Shown: positions 16,204 through 24,717 of the stretch, piece after piece | How the letters are laid out: every line of letters begins with the position of its first letter | How positions within the stretch are numbered: position 1 is the stretch's first letter | Source: Myxococcales bacterium | GTDB lineage: Bacteria > Myxococcota_A > Polyangia > Fen-1088 | NCBI GenBank assembly: GCA_003153015.1 | Contig: PMBS01000082.1 | Coordinates: 1-34,576, forward strand | DNA: 34,576 nt | Reading direction: 5' to 3' | Translations under genes and position numbers: made by a program | Notes under the pieces: model-generated | What the model saw: only the letters and a program-made list of their open reading frames with translations | Told to the model about the DNA's origin: nothing | Databases searched by the model: none

Positions 16204-17883
16204 CTAGAAATCGTCCTCGGAAAGACTGCCGGCGCGCGGCGCCGCCGCCTTCGCCGATGCACGAGCCCTCAACGGCGGCGGCTGCAAAGCTGATTCATTC
16301 CACCGCGAGACACCGCGCATGGCGTGCTGCCGCGGCGGGGAGCCTCTCCCCGTCTCGCGCATCGCCAGACTCGAGCGACTGCGCATGCCGGAAACTGAAC
16401 CGCCGCGGGCGTGGCCCGAATCCGAATGCCTGCTGTGTTCGCAGGTCGCAAGTGCCCTTGCTGCAGGCGGGGATGGCGGAGCCAGCAAAGGGGCGGGAAC
16501 TTCCACCGGAAGGACGGTCGTGGTTGGCGCCAACGCAGAAACCGGAGGCGGCGCGGCGAATTCGCTGGCTGGGGGCACGGCATTGCCGACCGGTGCTGGA
16601 CCAGGCCGTTCCACCTGACCGGCACCTTGCATGGCCCTCCACGCGCCAAAAGCCAGCACCACAGCCAGCCCCACCCCTGCCAACCCACGCAGACCACGGG
16701 GCGTAAACAGTGCTCTTACGCCGGAGAATGGCACTCTGAGCAACGAGGGCTTCCGATCCACCAGCATCGTCTCGCGCGCTAGCGGGGGCGCCACCAATTT
16801 CGAGCCAGCATTCGAGCCATCATTGGCGGCGCCGCTCTGCTTTGCCAGGGGGCGCACGCCGTAGAGGATCGTCTCTTGATGCGGCCCAGACGGCTCGCGC
16901 TGGGCAACGGCCCGCGGCCCCGAATCTTCGCGCGCGGCAAGCGAGGGCACCCCCGGAAGAGGAGTGAGCAAACGCGGGAGCGGAGTGGGTGGCGCCAGTT
17001 CGTCTTCGAGAGCGCCCACCATGAAATTCAGGTCCGCGTAGCGATCGTCCGGCCGCTTGGCGATGGCGGTCTCTATGATGCGAACCAAGCCAGGCGGCAA
17101 GTCAGGACGAAACAGGGTCACTGGGGGAGCGGGCTCGTTCAAGATTCGGTGGAAGAGATCTGGTCCTGGCTCACCCGGAAACGGCATCTGTCCGGTTAGC
17201 GCCTCGTATAGCAAGACGCCAAAACTGTACACATCGGCACGCTCATCGATATGTGCCGCACCCACGAAATGCTCGGGAGCCATATAGGCCGGCGTGCCCA
17301 TAGCCAATTCCGGGATCTGCCCCGCCGATGGTTCCATCACTCGTTCCACCATGACTGAGACGCCGAAATCCAAGACCTTTGTGGTTACCATGCGCCCATC
17401 GGGCCCAATGCAGACAAAGATGTTCTGCGGCTTGAGATCTCGGTGAATCACGCCCTGTGCGTGGGCAGCAGCCACCCCACGCATGGCGGGCAAGAGCATC
17501 GCCGTCGCTTCACTGACACTGAGGAATTTCTTGCGGGCGATGTAGCTACCCAGCGGCTCTCCGTCGAGCAACTCCATCACGATGCAGGCCATCCCCTCAT
17601 GTTCGATCACATCAAAGACCGTCACGACATTGGGATGATTCACTCGGCTCGCGGCCAAGGCCTCGCTCTGAAAGAGGCCTTGCGCCTCGCGCGTAGTCGC
17701 CAAGGACCGCAGAATCACCTTCAAGGCGACTCGCTTGCCGGTGCGCTCATTGGTACCGGCCCACACCGCCGCCATTCCGCCTTGCCCAAGCAGACGCTCG
17801 ACTCGGTATTTCCCATCTACCAGCTGGCCTGGCCGCAGTATTGTGTCGACGGGATTCTCAGCCTGGGCTTGCGCTTTCATCAC
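16204..17883 (-). CDS. membrane-anchored Ser/Thr protein kinase
   Basis: A 559-residue PknB-type kinase. The kinase domain spans about residues 26-290: glycine loop GQGGMAAV (33-40), Lys55 in VALKVI, HRDLKPQN (147-154), DFG (172-174) and GTPAYMAPEH (196-205). It is therefore a complete, active-looking RD kinase. A Pro-rich juxtamembrane region follows, then one membrane segment (GLAGVGLAVVLAFGAW, about 400-415) and an extracytoplasmic tail of low complexity rich in Pro, Ala, Arg and Ser. It ends SEDDF, a tail I associate with myxobacterial kinases of this size. Two adjacent Met codons open the frame. It belongs to a small signalling cluster with the STAS protein and the second kinase. Ligand and substrates are unknown. 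Confidence 0.92.
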   Translation of the reverse strand: MMKAQAQAENPVDTILRPGQLVDGKYRVERLLGQGGMAAVWAGTNERTGKRVALKVILRSLATTREAQGLFQSEALAASRVNHPNVVTVFDVIEHEGMACIVMELLDGEPLGSYIARKKFLSVSEATAMLLPAMRGVAAAHAQGVIHRDLKPQNIFVCIGPDGRMVTTKVLDFGVSVMVERVMEPSAGQIPELAMGTPAYMAPEHFVGAAHIDERADVYSFGVLLYEALTGQMPFPGEPGPDLFHRILNEPAPPVTLFRPDLPPGLVRIIETAIAKRPDDRYADLNFMVGALEDELAPPTPLPRLLTPLPGVPSLAAREDSGPRAVAQREPSGPHQETILYGVRPLAKQSGAANDGSNAGSKLVAPPLARETMLVDRKPSLLRVPFSGVRALFTPRGLRGLAGVGLAVVLAFGAWRAMQGAGQVERPGPAPVGNAVPPASEFAAPPPVSALAPTTTVLPVEVPAPLLAPPSPPAARALATCEHSRHSDSGHARGGSVSGMRSRSSLAMRETGRGSPPRQHAMRGVSRWNESALQPPPLRARASAKAAAPRAGSLSEDDF

Positions 17884-18142
17884 TTGTCAGCCTCACAGCG
17901 AACCGGCCGCACCTGCTTGTAAGCATTCCAGCTATTGAGACGCTTTGCCACGACTGCCGGATACCAATAGGAGTGCGCAATTTTTCGCTTGCTCCAGCAA
18001 ACCCGCGCCAGCTTTGCGCATACTGAGGCCACGGTACCGTTGCCTCCTTTTCGCGCCAGATTCCGTCTTTGCGAGAGGACGCTTGACTGCACTGCAAGAC
18101 AGGGCAGGCCGGCCATGATCTCCGTCCTCCGTGGATGGTGGA
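17884..18142. other. intergenic region upstream of kinase gene
   Basis: 259 bases between the STAS gene stop and the kinase start, both on the minus strand. It includes a lower-GC patch near 17965-17990 (CAATTTTTCGCTTG). It presumably carries the kinase promoter; no clear sigma70 or sigma54 element was recognised, and the short open frames here have no family features. Confidence 0.35.
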
Positions 18143-18568
18143 TCAGTGGTTGAGAGGCAAGTTCTGCGCATTCAGTAGCCGCCCCGCGATAGGCACGACT
18201 TCCGACTTTGCTTTCTTCACGGCCAGGTGGAGGTATCCGCGCGCGAGATGTCGTATTTGAGGGGAACCCGCTGACTGATCCTCCACGCGCAGAAGCTTGA
18301 CGATCGCCAACGGTTGATCACACAAGCCGTGGACGGTCATTGCGCCGCCGCCCTGCTTCGGTTTCTTGTACAGAAACACCACGGCGCCCACGCCTAAGTC
18401 CAAGCTCTTGATCAGCCGTGAACTCGACAGCTCGGCCACGATGCGAGATTGGAGGTCAGCGACCGAGACTTTGACGGGCGGACCAAGGTCCGAAGTGCTG
18501 ACCGCGTCCAGTTCGCCCTCGATGCGAATGGTAGCCGCGTCAACCGCCCTACTCGTTGAGAACTTCAT
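18143..18568 (-). CDS. STAS-domain protein with altered phospho-acceptor motif
   Basis: A 141-residue protein resembling anti-sigma-factor antagonists of the SpoIIAA type, which bind anti-sigma/switch kinases when unphosphorylated. IRIEGELDAVSTSDL is the first strand and helix; GVGAVVFLYKKPKQGGG and VHGLCDQPLAIVKLLRVED cover the second half. Where family members have D-S-S/T-G, with the phosphorylated Ser, this protein reads KSLDLGVGA, so the acceptor serine is lost or displaced by about two inserted residues. A tail of about 35 residues follows the usual end. An AAGGAG at 18577-18582, 8 bases upstream, fixes the start at 18568, suggesting the gene is still translated. It is a diverged STAS protein or an early pseudogene, set between two Ser/Thr kinases. 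Confidence 0.7.
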   Translation of the reverse strand: MKFSTSRAVDAATIRIEGELDAVSTSDLGPPVKVSVADLQSRIVAELSSSRLIKSLDLGVGAVVFLYKKPKQGGGAMTVHGLCDQPLAIVKLLRVEDQSAGSPQIRHLARGYLHLAVKKAKSEVVPIAGRLLNAQNLPLNH

Positions 18569-18838
18569 CGGTCTTTCTCCTTCGCTTCAGATTCCGAGAC
18601 TCCCATCGGTTTTCCCAGAATGTCGCGGAAGCCGGATTGCTTCGCAGCAATAAACGTGCCGGCCGGATGGCTACTTCTGGCGGCCCGTTTTCCGCGCGGG
18701 CCCCTTGCTTCTGCCAGGCATGAGCGCCACGCGAAGTTGCAGGCGACCTAGCGATGTCCCCATTCCGTGTCGTGAGGCAGGCGAAACACTACCACCCCGT
18801 AACACGAGCGCCCGTCTCGGCAGCGAGCAACGCATCCA
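18569..18838. other. ambiguous region upstream of STAS and kinase-cNBD genes
   Basis: 270 bases of moderate GC between the divergent STAS and kinase genes; promoters for both should lie here or just to the right. An inverted pair GGCCCG/CGGGCC surrounds TTTTCCGC near 18684-18705. Reverse frames ending at 18671 and 18748 remain open into the kinase N-terminal region, but neither has a recognisable domain. No gene is called. Confidence 0.3.
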
Positions 18839-20530
18839 GTGGCGTGCTCTCGCCTCTGTCGGGCAGCGTTGGCCGACAACTTCTCCGCGCCGCCAGGTAT
18901 GCCAAAGTTTTTGGCCGCCTTCGTTGTGGAACCGCGGGCCACCTCCACGTTGGTCGAAACGGCATGCAGTTCTATCTTTTTCGGTTTTCGGGGAACAAGG
19001 CTTGCATGGTTTCTCGACGTGACCGGTGGCTTGTGGGATCTGATATCCACGCAAGGGACACGCAGCGGCGCTGACCCGGAACAAGTAACGCTCGCCGAGC
19101 CGTATTCACGCGCACTGCACACGCCAGCAAGCGACTCCAAGCCGCCCGACAGCAACGCCGCCCCAGCCCAGGTGCTGACCCGAGAGGCGGCAAGGCGGTT
19201 CGAGTATGTGGGAAAAGTTGGCGCGGGCGGCATGGGGGCGGTTCACTGCGTGCGCGACAAGAACCTGTTGCGCGAGGTGGCCATCAAGGTGCTGGCCCCG
19301 TCGCTGGCCGCCGACCCCAAATACGTGAGGCGTTTTCTGGCCGAGGCGCAGATCCAGGCGCAACTCGATCATCCCAACATCGCGCCTGTGCACGACCTTA
19401 CCATCGAGCACGAGGGCACCAACTACTTCACCATGCGACTGGTGCACGGCCGGTCCATGGCTGACTGGATCGCGTCAGCGCGCCTTTCGCCGACGCCATC
19501 TGAGACGATGCACGAGATGCTGGGAGCCTTTCTCAAGGTCTGCGACGCCGTCGCCTTTGCGCACAGCCGTGGCGTACTCCACCTTGATATCAAACCCGAG
19601 AACATCATCATGGAGGACTTCGGCACCGTGTATTTGATGGACTGGGGGCTGTCGCGACTGAGTGCGCGCGATCGCGATAGTGGCAACGGCGTGGTCCTCT
19701 CGCCCGAGGCAGCGGGCGGCGTGGTGACGGGCGTGGTGGGATCCCCCGCATACATGTCACCTGAGCAGGCCAAAGGCGCAGAGAGCCTGGTCAGCGAGCG
19801 CACCGACGTTTTCGGTCTGGGCGCAGTGTTGTACGCGATCCTGGCGGGCCGGCCGCCGTACCTGGGAGACTCGATGGACGACGTCGTGGAACAGGCGCGT
19901 GAGGGCCAGATGCCTTCCTTGCCGGATGCGCCCCAGGGCGTTCCGCTGCCCGCGCGCATCTGCCAGATCACGCGCAAGGCATTGGCCATCGATCCGGGGG
20001 ATCGCTACCAAAGCGTGCTCGATCTCAAGCGTGAGGTTGAAGGGTTCTTGCAGGGGGGAATCGCATTCCCAATTAGGACATTTTCGGCCGGCGAGCGCAT
20101 CGTGAGCCAGAGCGAGTTCGGCGACACCGCCTACATCATCGTGAAAGGAGCCTGCGTCGCGTACACCACAAAGGATGGAATGCGAGGTACCGTGTGCCGG
20201 CTTGGGACCGGCTCAGTTTTTGGTGAGGAAAAGGTCTTCCGGCCAGGCCCGCGTGGCGCAACCGTGGAGGCCGTCACCGAGGTGTCGGTGCGTCTGGTGA
20301 CGCGCAAGATGCTGGACGAGGGACTGGGGCAAGACTCCTGGTTCGGGGCCTTTGTCGTGGCCCTCGCCAACCGGCTTACCCAGGCGGACGCCCGGCCGGA
20401 CATAGTTGCACAGCCTGGCAGCGATACCGTGAGTCGCGAAGAACAGGACCCCAGCCTATCCAGCCACCTCAGTGGCCCTACAGCAGCACTTCGCGAATAT
20501 CTGCCAGCAGGTCGCGTAGGTGACTGGTGA
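18839..20530 (+). CDS. Ser/Thr protein kinase with C-terminal cyclic-nucleotide-binding domain
   Basis: Up to 563 residues. The kinase domain begins at about residue 121: GAGGMGAV loop, VAIKVL (Lys150), HLDIKPEN (248-255), DWG (268-270) and SPAYMSPEQA. The usual HRD Arg is Leu, making it a non-RD kinase, and DFG is DWG, a variant common in this bacterial branch. Residues about 425-540 form a CRP/PKA-type nucleotide-binding fold (FSAGERIVSQSEFGDTAYIIVKG) with a well-kept phosphate cassette, FGEEKVFRPGPRGATVEA, including the Glu and Arg that bind cyclic nucleotides. No membrane segment is seen. The start is doubtful: GTG 18839 is the longest, but the first 65 or so codons look poorly coding, and later GTG (19019) or TTG (19031) codons are possible. 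The 3' end overlaps convergent aceF by 53 bases. Confidence 0.85.
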   Translation: MACSRLCRAALADNFSAPPGMPKFLAAFVVEPRATSTLVETACSSIFFGFRGTRLAWFLDVTGGLWDLISTQGTRSGADPEQVTLAEPYSRALHTPASDSKPPDSNAAPAQVLTREAARRFEYVGKVGAGGMGAVHCVRDKNLLREVAIKVLAPSLAADPKYVRRFLAEAQIQAQLDHPNIAPVHDLTIEHEGTNYFTMRLVHGRSMADWIASARLSPTPSETMHEMLGAFLKVCDAVAFAHSRGVLHLDIKPENIIMEDFGTVYLMDWGLSRLSARDRDSGNGVVLSPEAAGGVVTGVVGSPAYMSPEQAKGAESLVSERTDVFGLGAVLYAILAGRPPYLGDSMDDVVEQAREGQMPSLPDAPQGVPLPARICQITRKALAIDPGDRYQSVLDLKREVEGFLQGGIAFPIRTFSAGERIVSQSEFGDTAYIIVKGACVAYTTKDGMRGTVCRLGTGSVFGEEKVFRPGPRGATVEAVTEVSVRLVTRKMLDEGLGQDSWFGAFVVALANRLTQADARPDIVAQPGSDTVSREEQDPSLSSHLSGPTAALREYLPAGRVGDW

Positions 20531-21863
20531 AGCGTGCCGCTTGCGCGCCGTCGTTGGCGCGATGGTCGTAGGACAGCGAGAAGGGCAGGATCAGGCGCGG
20601 GACGAACTGGCCGTCGCGGTACACCGGCCGCAGCGAGGCGCGCGCGAAGCCCAGGATGGCGACCTCGGGCGCGTTGACGATGGGGGAGAAGGCAGTTCCG
20701 CCGATGCCGCCCAGACTGGAGATGGTGAAGCTGGCCCCTTGCACATCCGCGGGGGTCAGCTTCTGCTCGCGGGCGCGCTGGCTGAGCGTGCCGAGCTCGC
20801 CGGCCAGCTCCCAGATGCCCTTGCGGTCTACCTCGCGCACCACCGGCACCACCAACCCCTCGGACGTGTCCACTGCGATGCCGAGATGATAGTAGCGCTT
20901 GAGCACAAGGTTTTCGCCGGTGGCGTCGAGCGAAGCATTGAAGCTGGGGTGCTCTTTCAGTGTCGCCGCCGCTGCCTTCATGAAGAAGGCAAGCAGGGTG
21001 AGACGCACGCCCCGCTGCTTGGCTTGCTCAGTCTCAGTCTTGCGAAACGCCTCCAGGTCGGTGATGTCGGCTTCGTCGTACTGGGTGACATGGGGAACCA
21101 GTCGCCAAGAGCGCTGCACGCTGGTCGCGCTGGCCCGCCGAATGCGACCCAAGGGTCGCAGCTCGATGGGGCCGAATTTGGAAAAATCCACTGCCGGCAA
21201 CTCAGGTGGGCCGTTGCCGTCAGCCGCCGGCTTCCGTGCCATCGCGGCCTTGATGTAGTTGCGCAGGTCCTCCTCGACGATACGGCCGTTGCGGCCCGTG
21301 CCCTTGATCTCGGTAAGCGCCACACCCAGCTCGCGCGCCAGACGTCGGACCGCCGGTGCCGCGTGGTGCTCGGATTTCGCTTCGTCAATCACCAGCGGGA
21401 TGCTGGCAGTTGGCGATGGCCGCACGCCGTCGGTCATGGGCAGGTCTTCCACTACTACTCCCGACGCCATGGGCACCTGTCCGCGCGGCGCGGGAGCAAG
21501 AGCGGCCGCGCCGCGATCCCCGGGCGGCACCGGCGTCTCGGGTTGCCAACGACTAGACGGGGCGGGGCTGGGTAGCGGGGCCGTCGGCGCGCCAACACTG
21601 GAAAGAATCGAGGCCGTTTCGTCTTCAACCTCCAGGGTTGCCAGCCGCGCGCCTGCCGACACCTTGTCGCCCACCTTGACCAGCACCTCTACCACCCGTC
21701 CGGCATGGGGCGAGGGCACGTCCATGGAAGCCTTGTCACTCTCGAGGATGGCAAGCGGATCGTCGCGCTTGACGGAAGCTCCTGGGAAGACCGGAACCTC
21801 AATGACCGGAACGTTGTGAAAATCTCCGATATCAGGGACCAGCACATCAACGGTCTTGCTCAC
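20478..21863 (-). CDS. aceF: pyruvate dehydrogenase E2, dihydrolipoamide acetyltransferase
   Basis: A 461-residue core subunit of the pyruvate dehydrogenase complex that transfers acetyl groups from lipoamide to CoA. There is one N-terminal lipoyl domain, with Lys44 in ESDKASMDVPSP, then a Pro/Ala linker (about 85-160), a peripheral-subunit-binding domain (APAVRRLARELGV to EEDLRNYI, about 173-207) and the catalytic domain ending with the active-site motif DHRANDGA (His434, Asp438). The GTG start at 21863 is chosen because AAGGAG at 21871-21876 lies 7 bases upstream and it begins the lipoyl domain; the frame is open further only as an aceE shadow. It lies 22 bases after aceE, so they form one operon. 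Lipoamide dehydrogenase is not in the window. Confidence 0.95.
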   Translation of the reverse strand: MSKTVDVLVPDIGDFHNVPVIEVPVFPGASVKRDDPLAILESDKASMDVPSPHAGRVVEVLVKVGDKVSAGARLATLEVEDETASILSSVGAPTAPLPSPAPSSRWQPETPVPPGDRGAAALAPAPRGQVPMASGVVVEDLPMTDGVRPSPTASIPLVIDEAKSEHHAAPAVRRLARELGVALTEIKGTGRNGRIVEEDLRNYIKAAMARKPAADGNGPPELPAVDFSKFGPIELRPLGRIRRASATSVQRSWRLVPHVTQYDEADITDLEAFRKTETEQAKQRGVRLTLLAFFMKAAAATLKEHPSFNASLDATGENLVLKRYYHLGIAVDTSEGLVVPVVREVDRKGIWELAGELGTLSQRAREQKLTPADVQGASFTISSLGGIGGTAFSPIVNAPEVAILGFARASLRPVYRDGQFVPRLILPFSLSYDHRANDGAQAARFTSHLRDLLADIREVLL

Positions 21864-21885
21864 GTTCCTTCTCCTTGCCCTAGGA

Positions 21886-24591
21886 TCACACGCGTGTCGG
21901 ATCTGGCTTGCCGGGATCAATGTCGAACTTGCGCATGGCTGCGCTGACCTGCGCCGCGGGCACGTCGCCCTCGTCGGCCAGGGCCTTGAGTGCCGCCAGC
22001 GTAATGAAACCGCGGTCGACCTCGAAGAAGTGGCGCAGTGGACCGCGCCGATCGCTGCGACCGAAGCCGTCCGTGCCCAGTACGACGTAGCGCCTAGATA
22101 AGAAGGGTCGGATTTGATCTGCAAACAGGCGTACGTAGTCGGTCGCCGCCACCACTGGGCCTTTGCGATTGGCCAGGCAAGCCTCGACGAAGCTTGGCCT
22201 GCGCGGCTCTTCGGGGTGCAGCAGCGACCAGCGCTCGGCAGCAAGACCCTCGCGCCGCAACTCAGTGAAGCTGGGCACGCTCCAGAGGTCGGCCGCCACG
22301 CCGAACTCGCCCTCCAACAAGTCGGCGGCGGCCAGCACCTCGCGCAAGATGGCGCCTGAGCCGAGAAGCTGCACCCGCGGTTTGTCCGCGCCCATGCGAC
22401 TTTCGCGCAGCGGGTACAGGCCCTTCAAGATCCCGGGCGCCGCACCCTCGGGCATGGCCGGGTGAACGTAGTTCTCGTTCATCATGGTGATGTAGTAGAA
22501 AACGTCCTCCTGCTGCGTGACCATCCGGCGCAATCCATCTTGGACGATGACCGCCATTTCGTAGGCAAAGGTCGGATCGTAGGCCACGCAGGTCGGAATG
22601 TTCGCGGCCAGCAAATGGCTGTGGCCGTCCTGGTGCTGCAGCCCCTCGCCCGCCAGGGTGGTGCGGCCCGAGGTCCCACCCATGAGGAAACCGCGCATGC
22701 GCATGTCCGCGCCGGCCCAGGCGAAGTCGCCCGTGCGCTGAAAGCCGAACATGGAATAGAAACAGTAGAACGGGATCAGGTTGACGCCGTGGTTGGCGTA
22801 GGCGGTGCCGGCCGCGATGAAGGACGACATGGCCCCGGCCTCGTTGATGCCTTCTTCGAGGATCTGGCCGTCTTTGGCCTCGCGGTACGACATGAGCTGC
22901 TCGGCATCGACCGGCTCGTAGAGCTGCCCCACCGAGGAGTAAATGCCGAGTTGGCGAAACAGGCCTTCCATGCCAAAGGTGCGGGCTTCGTCGGGCACGA
23001 TGGGCACGACGTGGCGGCCGATGACGGGATCGCGGGTCAGGCGGGCCAGCATGCGCACGAAGGCCATGGTGGTGGAGTACTCGCGCTCGCCACTGCCTTG
23101 CAGGAGGAAGTCGAAGGCCTCCAGGGGCGGCACCGCCAGGGGCGTGGCCTCCGGCCGGCGCGCGGGCAGGTAGCCGCCCAGGGCACGGCGCTGCTCGCGC
23201 AGGTACCGGATCTCGGGGCTGTCATCCGGCGGCCGGTAGAAGGGTGCCTTGCCGATCTCCTCGTCACTGATGGGAATGTCGAAGCGATCGCGGAAAGCGC
23301 GCAAGGCCTCCTCGCCCATCTTCTTCTGCTGGTGGGTGATGTTCTGGCCCTCGCCCGCCTCGCCCATGCCGTAGCCCTTGACCGTCTTGGCCAGCACCAC
23401 CGTGGGCTGGCCCTGGGTCGCTACCGCCGCGGCGTAGGCGGCGAAGACCTTGTGCGGGTCATGCCCGCCGCGGTTGAGACGCCAGATGTCGTCGTCGGAC
23501 AAGCTCGCCACCATGGCGCGCAGCTCGGGATACTTGCCGAAGAACTTCTCGCGGGTGTAGGCGCCGCCCTTGGCCTTGAAAGCCTGGTATTCACCGTCGA
23601 CGCATTCCAGAAAGCGCTTGCGCAGAAGACCCTGGCGATCGAGCTGCAAGAGCGGATCCCAGTACGAGCCCCACACCACCTTGATCACGTTCCAGCCCGC
23701 GCCGCGAAACAGAGCCTCCAGCTCCTGGATGATATTGCCGTTGCCCCGCACCGGTCCGTCCAAACGCTGCAGGTTGCAGTTGATCACGAAGATCAGGTTG
23801 TCGAGCCTCTCGCGTGCGGCCAGGGTGATGGCGCCGAGAGACTCTGCCTCGTCCATCTCCCCGTCGCCGAGGAAAGCCCACACCTTGCGGTCCTGCGCAT
23901 CCTGCAGGCCCCGGTTGTGCAGGTACTTCATCAGGCGGGCCTGGTAGATGGCGAGCATGGATGAAAGCCCCATGCTGACGGTGGAGAACTGCCAGAAATC
24001 AGGCATCAGCCAGGGATGCGGATAGGACGAAAGGCCGTGGCCGCCGATCTCCTGGCGGAAGTTGTTGAGCTGGTCCTCAGTAAGGCGGCCTTCGAGAAAG
24101 GCGCGCGCATAGATACCCGGCGCCGAGTGTCCCTGGATGTAGACGAGATCGCCGCCGTGCTGGTCGTTGGGGGCGCGGAAGAAATGGTTGAAGCCCACGT
24201 CGTACAGGGTGGCGGCGGAGGCGAAGCTGGCGATGTGGCCACCCAGTTCCGCGCTTTGCCGGTTGGTGTGCACCACCATGGCCAGGGCGTTCCAGCGGAT
24301 GAGCGAGCGGATGCGGCGCTCGAGGGCTGGATCGCCGGGCGCAGGGACCTGGCGTGAGCGCGGGATGGTGTTGACATACGCGGTGGTGGCGTCGAAGGGC
24401 AGGTGTGCACCCGCACGGCGCGCGCGATCAACCAGTTGCTGCAGCAAGAAATGGGCGCGTTCGACGCCAGCATGGGCGAGTGTGGATTCCAAAGCGTCGA
24501 GCCACTCCTGCGTTTCGAGCGGATCAGGGTCGCGCGCGGCTTCCTGTAGGTTGTCGCGCGTATCTCGGTCGGCCGGTTCCCCTTTGCTCAT
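21886..24591 (-). CDS. aceE: pyruvate dehydrogenase E1, homodimeric type
   Basis: A 901-residue thiamine-diphosphate enzyme that decarboxylates pyruvate and acetylates the E2 lipoyl group. Length agrees with the single-chain E1 of proteobacteria (E. coli 887). Features include the N-terminal ETQEWLDALE, TTAYVNTIPRSRQ, GGHIASFASAATLYDVGFNHFF, and the TPP motif GDGEMDEAES with the later NCNLQRLDGPVRGNG. ATG 24591 is preferred over the longer frame from 24648, because GGGGAG lies about 8 bases upstream and homology begins just after. It is first in the aceE-aceF operon. A 126-base gap separates it from the upstream PMT-type gene and should contain its promoter. Confidence 0.96.
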   Translation of the reverse strand: MSKGEPADRDTRDNLQEAARDPDPLETQEWLDALESTLAHAGVERAHFLLQQLVDRARRAGAHLPFDATTAYVNTIPRSRQVPAPGDPALERRIRSLIRWNALAMVVHTNRQSAELGGHIASFASAATLYDVGFNHFFRAPNDQHGGDLVYIQGHSAPGIYARAFLEGRLTEDQLNNFRQEIGGHGLSSYPHPWLMPDFWQFSTVSMGLSSMLAIYQARLMKYLHNRGLQDAQDRKVWAFLGDGEMDEAESLGAITLAARERLDNLIFVINCNLQRLDGPVRGNGNIIQELEALFRGAGWNVIKVVWGSYWDPLLQLDRQGLLRKRFLECVDGEYQAFKAKGGAYTREKFFGKYPELRAMVASLSDDDIWRLNRGGHDPHKVFAAYAAAVATQGQPTVVLAKTVKGYGMGEAGEGQNITHQQKKMGEEALRAFRDRFDIPISDEEIGKAPFYRPPDDSPEIRYLREQRRALGGYLPARRPEATPLAVPPLEAFDFLLQGSGEREYSTTMAFVRMLARLTRDPVIGRHVVPIVPDEARTFGMEGLFRQLGIYSSVGQLYEPVDAEQLMSYREAKDGQILEEGINEAGAMSSFIAAGTAYANHGVNLIPFYCFYSMFGFQRTGDFAWAGADMRMRGFLMGGTSGRTTLAGEGLQHQDGHSHLLAANIPTCVAYDPTFAYEMAVIVQDGLRRMVTQQEDVFYYITMMNENYVHPAMPEGAAPGILKGLYPLRESRMGADKPRVQLLGSGAILREVLAAADLLEGEFGVAADLWSVPSFTELRREGLAAERWSLLHPEEPRRPSFVEACLANRKGPVVAATDYVRLFADQIRPFLSRRYVVLGTDGFGRSDRRGPLRHFFEVDRGFITLAALKALADEGDVPAAQVSAAMRKFDIDPGKPDPTRV

Positions 24592-24717
24592 CGATGCCAC
24601 TCCCCGTTCTGCCGGCTGCAGGCCGGACTTGGTGATGAAGCCTAGCACTACCGTGTTGGATCCTCCCGTCGCCGTCTGCCGTCGGCAAAACTCCGGTAGA
24701 ATTCCGTCCCCAAACGA
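24592..24717. promoter_or_regulatory. region upstream of aceE
   Basis: 126 bases between the PMT-type gene and aceE on the minus strand; it should contain the aceE-aceF promoter and any terminator of the upstream pair. It holds the small palindrome GCCGACGGC next to an A/T run near 24682. No confident -35/-10 pair and no operator such as a PdhR site was recognised. Confidence 0.3.

Noticed and set aside
18671-19233. Reverse open frames, one ending in a basic GPARKTGRQK tail
   Set aside because: They overlap the uncertain N-terminal part of the kinase-cNBD gene, have weak coding bias and no recognised domain. A frameshifted small gene is possible but cannot be supported.
22462-23964. 500-codon forward open frame opposite aceE
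   Set aside because: The sequence reads as His/Arg/Gly-rich antisense of a well-conserved enzyme and has no domain of its own.
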